The position numbers were made by a program, and so were the translations under genes. The notes under the pieces are model-generated. The model searched no databases. It saw only the letters and a list, made by a program, of their open reading frames with translations, and was not told the DNA's origin. 34,072 nucleotides of DNA from Oscillospiraceae bacterium (GTDB taxonomy: Bacteria > Bacillota > Clostridia > Oscillospirales > Ruminococcaceae), in the NCBI GenBank assembly GCA_017436125.1, contig JAFSDS010000076.1:1-34072 (forward strand). The letters are read 5' to 3'. Positions 23,994-31,066 of this stretch are shown piece after piece (within the stretch, counting starts at the first letter, position 1; each line of letters starts with the position of its first letter).

Positions 23994-25406
23994 ATGGCAG
24001 TAAAGAAAATAACCAGACGCTGGCTTTTCAACAGCCTCGGCGTTATTCTTGTAATACTTATCGCTCTTGAATTTGTAATAGCCTTTTCTGTAAAAGACTA
24101 TTATTACGGAAGCGTTGAAAGAATAGTTTATTCCCAGGCGGAAACGGTTTCCGGCCTTCTTTCAAAGCATGCTTCCGAAGAAAACAGCGACTATGAGGAA
24201 TACTTCCGCGGAATAGTAACTTCCTTTGAACACCGAAATGTAATGGAACTTATGGTCCTTGATAACAGCGGAAATGTCGTTCTCACCTCCAGCGGATTTT
24301 TGCCGGAAGAGGTAAATCTTACTTCCGACTGTTTTGAAGCCGCCGGAAACGTTGACAGAACGGCGGATTTTACCGGTGAACTCAACGGCGAAAACATCAT
24401 GTCCGTAACCGTTATTCCCAAAGGCAACACAGATGATTTTACCGCCTTCCGCCTTGTAACCTCCCTTGAAAAAGTCGATACACAGATAACCGTTATCATC
24501 ATCGGAACAGGACTTATCTGTATTGCAATCATCTTCTTTGTTATCGTTTCCGGTTCCTATTTCATCAACTCCATTGTTAACCCGGTCGGCCAGATAGGCG
24601 AAGCGGCAAAGAAAATCGCCGAGGGCGACTTCCATACCCGCCTTGAGAAAAAGACCGACGACGAAATAGGCGAACTTTGCGATACCATAAACTACATGGC
24701 CGATGAACTTGGCGCAACGGAAAAAATGAAAAACGATTTCATCTCCTCCGTTTCACATGAACTCAGAACTCCTCTCACCGCCATAAAAGGCTGGGCAGAG
24801 ATGCTTGAGGATTCCTCAAAGGATTCCACCATTGACAACACCACCCTTGAAAGAGGCATGGGCGTTATCATCGGCGAAACCGAACGCCTTTCCGTAATGG
24901 TTGAGGAACTTCTTGACTTCTCAAGACTCCAGAGCGGAAGAATGATACTTCAGCCCATGAAGCTTGATATCATTGCGGAACTTTCCGAGGCGGTGATCAC
25001 TTTTGAACAACGCGCCATCCGCGAAAAAAAAGCCCTTAACTATGAGGAAAACGACGATATAATCCCTGTTACCGGCGATAAAAACCGCCTTCGCCAGGTT
25101 TTCGTAAACATCATAGATAATGCGCTTAAATACAGCGATGAGGGCGGCTCCGTAACAATCACCGCGATTCGTTCCGAGGGCGGTTTTGTGGATATTGCTG
25201 TTGCTGATACCGGCATCGGCATCCCCGCGGACCAGCTTGAAAAAGTAAAGACAAAATTCTTTAAAGGCAACGCAACCCGCCGCGGAAGCGGAATCGGTCT
25301 TGCTGTTGCGGACGAAATAATAAGAATGCACGGCGGCGAAATACTGCTCGACAGTATCGAAGGTGTCGGAACAACCGTTACCATCCGCCTTCCCATAGAT
25401 AAATAA
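23994..25406 (+). CDS. Sensor histidine kinase (HAMP, HisKA, HATPase)
   Basis: Membrane sensor kinase of 470 residues, partner of the preceding response regulator. TM1 is about residues 12-32, and an extracytoplasmic sensor domain spans about 33-163. TM2 is about 164-190, followed by HAMP to ~243. The phospho-accepting H255 lies in SSVSHELRTPLTAIKGWAEM. The ATPase domain shows NRLRQVFVNIIDNALKYS (N box), DTGIGIP (G1) and GSGIGLAVA (G2). The sensed signal is unknown; the lipoprotein encoded first in the operon is a candidate extracellular partner. ATG 23994 follows AAAGGAGG. Confidence 0.95.
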   Translation: MAVKKITRRWLFNSLGVILVILIALEFVIAFSVKDYYYGSVERIVYSQAETVSGLLSKHASEENSDYEEYFRGIVTSFEHRNVMELMVLDNSGNVVLTSSGFLPEEVNLTSDCFEAAGNVDRTADFTGELNGENIMSVTVIPKGNTDDFTAFRLVTSLEKVDTQITVIIIGTGLICIAIIFFVIVSGSYFINSIVNPVGQIGEAAKKIAEGDFHTRLEKKTDDEIGELCDTINYMADELGATEKMKNDFISSVSHELRTPLTAIKGWAEMLEDSSKDSTIDNTTLERGMGVIIGETERLSVMVEELLDFSRLQSGRMILQPMKLDIIAELSEAVITFEQRAIREKKALNYEENDDIIPVTGDKNRLRQVFVNIIDNALKYSDEGGSVTITAIRSEGGFVDIAVADTGIGIPADQLEKVKTKFFKGNATRRGSGIGLAVADEIIRMHGGEILLDSIEGVGTTVTIRLPIDK

Positions 25407-25422
25407 AATAAAAGGAGAAATT

Positions 25423-26358
25423 ATGGAACAGAAAGAAAAACAGGCCTGTGCAATAAAAACTTCCGTCGGCGGCCAGGCACTTCTTGAGGGCATTATGATG
25501 AAAGGCCCGTTCAAAAGCGCCATGGCTGTTCGCAAACCGGACGGAGAAATAGACGTATCTATTTGGGATACCAAAAAACTTACCGGAGTCAGAAAAATCC
25601 CCTTTATCCGCGGAACTTTTAATTTTATTGACACTCTTATTCAGGGCTATGACTGCCTTATGAAATCCGCGGAAATTTCCGGCCAGGAAGAGGAACCGGA
25701 TAAATTTGAACTTTGGCTCAACAAGGTTTTCGGAAAAGCCGCCGGCACCGTTCTTAACTTTGTTATAACCATCCTTGCGGTGGTTCTTGCGGTTGGACTT
25801 TTCTTCGGCGTTCCCGCTCTTATCACCAGCTTTATCGGAAACTATGTTGAAAGCAGAGTTCTTCTTTCCGCAATCGAAGGCGTTATTAAAATCGCCATTT
25901 TCTTTGCATACATCATCGGTGTTTCCAAGATGAGCGATATTCACCGTACTTTTATGTATCACGGCGCGGAACACAAGACCATTTTCTGCTATGAACAGGG
26001 CCTTGAACTTACCGTTGAAAACGTTCGCAAGCAAAAACGCTTCCACCCCAGATGCGGAACAAGCTTTCTTCTCATCGTTCTTGTTGTAAGCATCCTTGTT
26101 TCCTCCGTCGTTACATGGGATAATGTTCTTATGCGCGTTGGAATGAAGGTCCTTCTTCTTCCCATAACCGTAGGTATTTCTTATGAGATAATCAAGTTTG
26201 CCGGAAGACACGATAACTGGTTCACAAGGATCCTTTCCGCTCCAGGACTTTGGTTCCAGAATTTTACCACCCAGGAACCGGACGACAGCATGATCGAAGT
26301 TGCCATCGAAGCGGTAAAACCCGTTCTTCCCGAAAATCCGGAGGATGCAGCATACTGA
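25423..26358 (+). CDS. yqhQ: DUF1385 membrane protein YqhQ
   Basis: Membrane protein of 311 residues of the DUF1385/YqhQ family. The N-terminus GGQALLEGIMMKGP and the central YHGAEHKTIFCYE and FHPRCGTSFLL segments are family signatures. About four transmembrane segments follow residue 105. Function is not established. In many Clostridia it precedes prmC and prfA; here prmC starts within its stop codon, while prfA is absent. AAAGGAG precedes ATG 25423 and there is no terminator after the kinase, so it probably belongs to the operon started at 21826. Confidence 0.92.
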   Translation: MEQKEKQACAIKTSVGGQALLEGIMMKGPFKSAMAVRKPDGEIDVSIWDTKKLTGVRKIPFIRGTFNFIDTLIQGYDCLMKSAEISGQEEEPDKFELWLNKVFGKAAGTVLNFVITILAVVLAVGLFFGVPALITSFIGNYVESRVLLSAIEGVIKIAIFFAYIIGVSKMSDIHRTFMYHGAEHKTIFCYEQGLELTVENVRKQKRFHPRCGTSFLLIVLVVSILVSSVVTWDNVLMRVGMKVLLLPITVGISYEIIKFAGRHDNWFTRILSAPGLWFQNFTTQEPDDSMIEVAIEAVKPVLPENPEDAAY

Positions 26359-27188
26359 TGAACGTTAAAACAGCTTTTGAAATTATAACAGAGCGCTTTG
26401 AAAAGGCAGGGGTGGATTCCCCTGCCTTTGAAGTATCGATACTTATGGAGGACCTTCTTTTCCTTCCTAAACAGCCGGAATTTTCTGTTCCGGAAAAAGA
26501 GCTTTCCGCCGAGGAAGAAAAAATTCTTTTTTCCGCCGCAGAAAAAAGAGCGAGCGGCTATCCCCTTCAATATATCATCGGCAGCTGGGAATTTTTCGGA
26601 AGAAAATTCTTCGTCGGCGAGGGTGTTCTTATCCCAAGACCGGAAACGGAGCTTATATGCGAATATGTTCTTAAATATTATTCCAGAAGCATGCCTCCGA
26701 GGATAATCGACCTTTGTTCCGGAAGCGGATGCATCGCCATAACTCTTGCAAAGGAGCTTTCCGGTGCCTCTGTAACCGCTGTGGAGCTTTACGACGGTGC
26801 TTTTGAATACCTTTCAAGGAACAATACCCTTCATCAAAACTGCGTGAAAGCGCTTAAAAGGGACGCTCTGGAGAGCTTTGGCGAATTTGACTGCATTGTT
26901 TCAAATCCTCCCTATATCACTGAAAACGAGATGAAGGAACTCCAGACGGAGGTCACCTTTGAGCCGAAAACTGCCCTTTTTGGCGGAAGCGACGGCCTTG
27001 ATTTTTACAGAGCCATTGCAAAAAACTGGAAGAACAATCTTTCTTCCGGCGGAATCATCGTTTTTGAAATCGGCGACACTCAGGGCCAAGAAGTTAAAAA
27101 CATACTTACGGAAAACGGATACGAAAACGCCGCCGTAATAAAGGATTATGAAGGCCGGGACAGAGTTGTTACCGCCATAAAATATTGA
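26358..27188 (+). CDS. prmC: Release factor glutamine methyltransferase
   Basis: SAM-dependent methyltransferase that modifies the glutamine of the GGQ motif of peptide-release factors. 276 residues, usual length. A helical N-terminal domain includes the conserved YIIGSWEFFGR and LIPRPETE. The SAM-binding motif is IDLCSGSGCIAI, and the catalytic NPPY lies in CIVSNPPYITE. ATG 26358 shares a base with the yqhQ stop (TGATG), so translation is coupled. A terminator follows directly; prfA, the usual neighbour and substrate gene, is not in the window. Confidence 0.95.
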   Translation: MNVKTAFEIITERFEKAGVDSPAFEVSILMEDLLFLPKQPEFSVPEKELSAEEEKILFSAAEKRASGYPLQYIIGSWEFFGRKFFVGEGVLIPRPETELICEYVLKYYSRSMPPRIIDLCSGSGCIAITLAKELSGASVTAVELYDGAFEYLSRNNTLHQNCVKALKRDALESFGEFDCIVSNPPYITENEMKELQTEVTFEPKTALFGGSDGLDFYRAIAKNWKNNLSSGGIIVFEIGDTQGQEVKNILTENGYENAAVIKDYEGRDRVVTAIKY

Positions 27189-27196
27189 TATAAAAC

Positions 27197-27228
27197 AAAA
27201 AACGCCGTTTTTAAACGGCGTTTTTTTA
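27197..27228. terminator. Terminator between prmC and the AbrB-like gene
   Basis: AAAAAACGCCGTTT-TTA-AACGGCGTTTTTTT hairpin with A and T runs on both sides. It can act for both convergent genes. Confidence 0.88.
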
Positions 27229-27238
27229 TTATTCAATT

Positions 27239-27478
27239 TTATTTTGAAATTTCCTTGATGCAGTGTTCACAGATGTTTTTGCCTTTGAAATCAATAACAC
27301 CGTCGGCGCTTCCGCAGAATATACATGCCGGCTCGTATTTCTTGAGCATAATGGTGTTTTCATCAACATAAATTTCAAGGGCGTCTTTTTCTTCAATGTT
27401 AAGCGTCCTTCTAAGTTCTATGGGAAGGACGATTCTTCCGAGTTCATCGACTTTTCTGACAATGCCGGTTGATTTCAT
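27239..27478 (-). CDS. AbrB-family transition-state regulator with zinc-ribbon tail
   Basis: DNA-binding swapped-hairpin AbrB protein of 79 residues. The N-terminus MKSTGIVRKVDELGRIVLPI...ELRRTLNIEEKDALEIYVDE is very close to B. subtilis AbrB. The C-terminal third differs: CIFCGSADGV...KNICEHC has two CxxC pairs, a probable zinc site common in clostridial members. ATG 27478 follows GGGAGG. The frame is open far upstream, but the strong promoter and ribosome site fix this start. By homology it may restrain stationary-phase and sporulation genes; spmA lies divergently next to it. Confidence 0.93.
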   Translation of the reverse strand: MKSTGIVRKVDELGRIVLPIELRRTLNIEEKDALEIYVDENTIMLKKYEPACIFCGSADGVIDFKGKNICEHCIKEISK

Positions 27479-27515
27479 AGCTGATTCCTCCCAAAAATTT
27501 ACATTTTGTAATTTT

Positions 27516-27544
27516 AATATACAGTAATTGCCTTTTTTTGTCAA
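27516..27544 (-). promoter_or_regulatory. Promoter of the AbrB-like gene
   Basis: On the minus strand TTGACA (27544-27539), 17 bases, TATATT (27521-27516). Near-consensus sigma-A promoter, about 50 bases from the spmA ribosome site on the other strand. Confidence 0.85.
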
Positions 27545-27593
27545 GAAATATTCCGCACCGGCAAAAAATTTAATAATTTCAAGGAGGATATCC

Positions 27594-28175
27594 ATGGGCT
27601 TTTTCTTTTTTGCCGCTGCGGCGGCATCCCTCGTTTTCGGAATAATGTCAGGAAACATCGGCAATGTTTCCGCCGCTGTTCTCGAGGAATCCACCCACGC
27701 GGCGGAACTTTCCATAAAGCTTTTAGGTTCTCTTTGCTTTTGGGGAGGTATGATAAAGGTTGCTGAAAAAAGCGGCCTTGTTGAACTTATATGCAATCTT
27801 CTTCGGCCGCTGCTCCTTCTTGTTTTTCCAAAGCTTAAAAACGAAAAGGCTGCCCTTGGCGCCATTTCCATGAACATTTCCGCAAATCTTCTCGGACTTG
27901 GAAATGCTGCAACGCCCCTTGGGATTTCTGCCATGAAGGAGCTTCACCGGCTTTCGGGCTTTTCCGGCTATGCAACAAAAGAAATGGTATGCTTTGTTGT
28001 TATGAACACCGCTTCGCTTCAGCTTTTGCCGACTACCGTTGCCTTTCTTAGGATGGAATCAGGGGTTTTAAAACCGCTGGATATTCTTCCGGCGGTTTGG
28101 TTTGTAAGCGCGTGCTCACTTTTTATAGGGATAGCCACCGCAAAAGCGACTTTTCCGAAAGGAGAAAAACCATGA
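27594..28175 (+). CDS. spmA: Spore maturation protein A
   Basis: Membrane protein of 193 residues of the nucleoside-recognition (Gate) domain type. The signature ANLLGLGNAATPLGI is clear, and hydrophobic segments run throughout. In B. subtilis SpmA and SpmB are needed for full spore-core dehydration. ATG 27594 follows AAGGAGG. It overlaps spmB by four bases. I could not find a convincing sigma-A promoter on this strand, consistent with, but not proof of, control by a sporulation sigma factor. Confidence 0.93.
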   Translation: MGFFFFAAAAASLVFGIMSGNIGNVSAAVLEESTHAAELSIKLLGSLCFWGGMIKVAEKSGLVELICNLLRPLLLLVFPKLKNEKAALGAISMNISANLLGLGNAATPLGISAMKELHRLSGFSGYATKEMVCFVVMNTASLQLLPTTVAFLRMESGVLKPLDILPAVWFVSACSLFIGIATAKATFPKGEKP

Positions 28176-28705
28176 GCACCCTTTTGAGCACGGATGTGAT
28201 ACTTCCGGCGGTCGTTGTATTTATTACTGCCTTCGCGGTCATTAAAAAGGTGGATGTTTTTTCTGTTTTTATTTCCGGAGCAAAGGAAGGCCTAGCTTCT
28301 GCCGCCGCTATTCTGCCCGCTCTTTGTTTTCTTATGACAGCCGTCGGCATGATAAGGCAAAGCGGCCTTCTTTCGGTGCTCACAGATTTTATCGCCCCTT
28401 TTACCGAAAAAATCGGCTTTCCGCCGGAAATTTTGCCCCTTGCCGTAATAAGGCCTTTTTCCGGTTCCGGCGCTTTGGGCTATTATGAGGAACTTTGTCA
28501 AAGCCTTGTTCCCGGCTCTTTTGCGGAAAGGGTTGCTTCCGTGCTCATGGGCGGAAGCGAAACAACTTTTTATACCGTTGCGGTATATTACGGCGCAATC
28601 GGCATAAAAAATGGCAGGAACACCGTTCCTGCCGCGCTTTCGGCGGATATTGCCGCCGCATTATTAAGTGTTTTGGCCGTCAATCTTTTTCTTGGCCGGG
28701 GGTAG
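28172..28705 (+). CDS. spmB: Spore maturation protein B
   Basis: Membrane protein of 177 residues and partner of SpmA. Family stretches are SGAKEGLASAAAILPALCF, AVIRPFSGSGALG and LMGGSETTFYTVAVYYGAIG. ATG 28172 lies within the spmA stop (ATGA), with AAAGGAG upstream. Its last 26 bases overlap the 3' end of a gene on the opposite strand, with no terminator visible in between. Confidence 0.94.
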   Translation: MSTLLSTDVILPAVVVFITAFAVIKKVDVFSVFISGAKEGLASAAAILPALCFLMTAVGMIRQSGLLSVLTDFIAPFTEKIGFPPEILPLAVIRPFSGSGALGYYEELCQSLVPGSFAERVASVLMGGSETTFYTVAVYYGAIGIKNGRNTVPAALSADIAAALLSVLAVNLFLGRG

Positions 28706-29543
28706 GTTCTTCCTCTTCGTGCTCAAAAGTTTCCGGAACCTGTGCAAGGGAATGCTCATATTTTTCCATAAGGAATTTTGCATAGATAGCGCTTGCGGTA
28801 AAATAATAGGGAACGCTCCAAAGAAGGGGCAAAATCAAAAAGGACAGCAGCGCCCAGCCGATAAACGAAAGATTAAAACGGATGATATCGGAGCGTACTT
28901 CCTTTGTTGCTTTTACGGAAAGGGAAAAGGCTTTTCCTATCTTATTTCCTTCCGCAAAATAATAGGGTGCAAGAAACCAGCGCTGGGCAAAAACAAGGAA
29001 TGCCCCAAAACCGGTAATCGCTACGGAAAGCCCGACGCATATAGCGCCGATTTTCAGTATCTCAAGGGTCGGGGTGCCTTTTGGAATAAAGGTATCCGCA
29101 CAGTAGAGAACACCTAATCCCGGTGCGGCAAAAATGACTGCAGTTACGGCAAGCCTTATGGCCATAAAAACGGAAAAGAATATCGCCTTTATATATTTTT
29201 TAAAGGACGAAAACATATCGAAAAGGGTCGAAAGGCTTTCGTCCTTTCCTTCCGCAAAAGCAACGTGAAGTTTTATATTACCGAGATAAACTCCCGGCAA
29301 TATAAGAGCATACATAACTGCGCAGATTCCGATGACCGCAAGTGTTTCCGGCGAGGTATCCGCAAGGGCATAAAAATCCTCTTCAAAAGCTTCTGCCCCG
29401 TTAACGATATAGAGCAATATGCCCTCCGTAATGCTTACAGCAAGATACGCAAGGGCCATTATCATCGCCGCCGCAACGGATCTTCCTCCGCAAAAGCCAA
29501 GGGCTCTTCTTGCGTCTTTTTTAATTATTCGAAAAAGTTCCAT
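28680..29543 (-). CDS. DUF975-like integral membrane protein
   Basis: Protein of 287 residues with about six hydrophobic segments. It resembles the DUF975 family: a short charged N-terminus (IIKKDARRAL), a long loop, and a C-terminal block WALLSFLILPLLWSVPYY...ASAIYAKFL typical of that family. The end is acidic (HEEEEPTPGQEKD). Function unknown. It overlaps the histidine phosphatase gene upstream by 19 bases, so both should be one transcript, and its 3' end runs 26 bases into spmB from the other side. Confidence 0.75.
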   Translation of the reverse strand: MELFRIIKKDARRALGFCGGRSVAAAMIMALAYLAVSITEGILLYIVNGAEAFEEDFYALADTSPETLAVIGICAVMYALILPGVYLGNIKLHVAFAEGKDESLSTLFDMFSSFKKYIKAIFFSVFMAIRLAVTAVIFAAPGLGVLYCADTFIPKGTPTLEILKIGAICVGLSVAITGFGAFLVFAQRWFLAPYYFAEGNKIGKAFSLSVKATKEVRSDIIRFNLSFIGWALLSFLILPLLWSVPYYFTASAIYAKFLMEKYEHSLAQVPETFEHEEEEPTPGQEKD

Positions 29544-30199
29544 TCACGTTCCTCCTCGGAAAGCTTCGGTTCGTTCTCCTCATCATAGGGTTCGAACGGA
29601 AGGGTGGAGATAACTTCAAAACACTGGTCATGCATCCACATGGAAACAGAGGTGCTTACAGTATAGCCGCAGCCGCTGTTGGAGGCCCAGTATCTCATTT
29701 CCTGTCTGGGATATCCGCACATGGCGCAAAGGCCCATAATTACCGTTCCGTGGGTAACAACGGCGGTTTCGATAAGATGGTTCTTTGACATATCGTGGAT
29801 GATATCGTCAAACGCACAGGCTATCCTTGCGCCAAAAGCATCGGATTTTTCACCGTTGGGCGGCGGGCATTTTCCCTCGACCCATCCTATAAACGCAGGG
29901 TTTTCCATAAGTTCAAGAATGGGCTTTCCGTCAAAATCGCCAAGGTCGCATTCCGTAAGCTCGTCCATGATTTCAAATTCCGTTTCCGGAAAAAGGATAT
30001 CCGCAGTCTGTCTGCAGCGCAGAAGAGGACTGCAGTAAACTTTTTCCGCATAGGGATACTGATATGTATCCATAAGTTCTCTAAGTTCCTGGGCGCCTTC
30101 CGGGGTCAGGGCAGGGTCGCTTTTTTTGCCGAGGCAGATCTTTTTTTCCGGATCTTCCGCCATTCCGTGGCGGATAAGGTGGATTCTGTAGGTTACCAT
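29525..30199 (-). CDS. Histidine phosphatase family protein
   Basis: Cytoplasmic phosphatase or phosphoglycerate-mutase-like protein of 224 residues. The catalytic RHG is residues 10-12 (HLIRHGMAED). SPLLRCRQTA supplies the conserved arginine, ELTECDLGDFDG the acid, and VVTHGTVIMG the second catalytic histidine. The substrate is unknown; CobC, GpmB and PhoE relatives all share this pattern. ATG 30199 follows AAGGAGG. It is divergent from an XRE regulator, and the two promoters overlap. Confidence 0.92.
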   Translation of the reverse strand: MVTYRIHLIRHGMAEDPEKKICLGKKSDPALTPEGAQELRELMDTYQYPYAEKVYCSPLLRCRQTADILFPETEFEIMDELTECDLGDFDGKPILELMENPAFIGWVEGKCPPPNGEKSDAFGARIACAFDDIIHDMSKNHLIETAVVTHGTVIMGLCAMCGYPRQEMRYWASNSGCGYTVSTSVSMWMHDQCFEVISTLPFEPYDEENEPKLSEEEREWNFFE

Positions 30200-30217
30200 A
30201 TTTCCTCCTTAAAACAC

Positions 30218-30246
30218 TTTACAAAATGTATGAATTGATTTATAAT
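30218..30246 (+). promoter_or_regulatory. Promoter of the XRE regulator gene
   Basis: TTTACA (30218-30223), 17 bases, TATAAT (30241-30246). Near-consensus. Confidence 0.82.
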
Positions 30247-30252
30247 ATACAA
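30225..30252 (-). promoter_or_regulatory. Probable promoter of the histidine phosphatase gene
   Basis: On the minus strand TTGTAT (30252-30247), 16 bases, TACATT (30230-30225). It is almost fully superimposed on the opposite promoter, so the two units would compete for polymerase and one operator could control both. Confidence 0.5.
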
Positions 30253-30282
30253 ACAGTTATCAAAAAAGGTGGATTTTTTAAA

Positions 30283-30954
30283 ATGCAATCTGATTTTCCG
30301 CGCGTTTTGGCGCTTTTAAGAAAAGAAAAAGGCATCAGCCAGAAGGACGCCGCAAAGGAACTTTGCGTTTCCCAGGCGTTGCTTTCCCACTATGAAAAAG
30401 GCATCCGTGAATGCGGACTTGATTTTCTCGTCCGTGCGGCGGATTTTTACGGCGTTTCTGCCGACTATCTTCTTGGAAGAAGCGCGGACCCGGACGGCAT
30501 GACACTTTCTGTTGAGGATATTCCGGAACCGGACTCCGCCGGAAAGGAAAACACTTTTTCCGGCGCGGGGGTTCTTCCCGTTATCAACAAAAAGCTTATT
30601 GCAAACTCCCTTAACGTACTTTTTGATCTTCTTTCAAAAAGCCAGAGCAAGGAGCTTACCAAACAGGTTTCCGGCTATCTTATGGCGGCGGTTTACCGCA
30701 TGTTCAGAACTGTTTATTCCATGAGCCCGAAGAACAACATGAATACCTTCAGCGTTCCTAATTCCTGTGCACTTGAAAGTGCAGACGCATATATGAAAAA
30801 CTGTGAGGCAAAGGTCAAAAAGCTTGCGGGTGATGAATCCGTAAAAACAGAAAATATTTCCGTTTCTTCCGAAAGCCTTTCAAGAACCTATCCCCTTTTT
30901 GCATCCAGCCTTTTCAGCCTTATTAAAAACTGTGAGGACAGCATGGAAAAATAA
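30283..30954 (+). CDS. XRE-family transcriptional regulator
   Basis: Protein of 223 residues. The N-terminal helix-turn-helix (LRKEKGISQKDAAKELCVSQALLSHYEKG) is followed by the usual LVRAADFYGVSADYLLGR. A 150-residue C-terminal region has no recognised domain; it contains mixed polar and helical stretches and no membrane segment. ATG 30283 follows AAAGGTGG. It is divergent from the histidine phosphatase gene across an 83-base gap, which makes that gene a candidate target (inference). Confidence 0.9.
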   Translation: MQSDFPRVLALLRKEKGISQKDAAKELCVSQALLSHYEKGIRECGLDFLVRAADFYGVSADYLLGRSADPDGMTLSVEDIPEPDSAGKENTFSGAGVLPVINKKLIANSLNVLFDLLSKSQSKELTKQVSGYLMAAVYRMFRTVYSMSPKNNMNTFSVPNSCALESADAYMKNCEAKVKKLAGDESVKTENISVSSESLSRTYPLFASSLFSLIKNCEDSMEK

Positions 30955-31011
30955 CATATTTATTTTACCATGTGTTGGATGGAATTTAAACCCGAATATT
31001 GTAAAAATTTA

Positions 31012-31045
31012 AAAAAACAGCGGCATTTTTATGCCGCTGTTTTTA
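31012..31045 (+). terminator. Terminator after the XRE regulator gene
   Basis: AAAAAACAGCGGCAT-TTT-ATGCCGCTGTTTTT hairpin. A-rich on the other side too, so it may also serve the minus-strand surface-protein gene ending at 31067. Confidence 0.85.
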
Positions 31046-31066
31046 TTGTTCGGTTCTTTTCAAAAA

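Noticed and set aside
27479-27934. Long N-terminal extension of the AbrB-like gene
   Set aside because: It would overlap spmA on the other strand and pass through the consensus promoter; the 79-residue form matches AbrB from its first residue.
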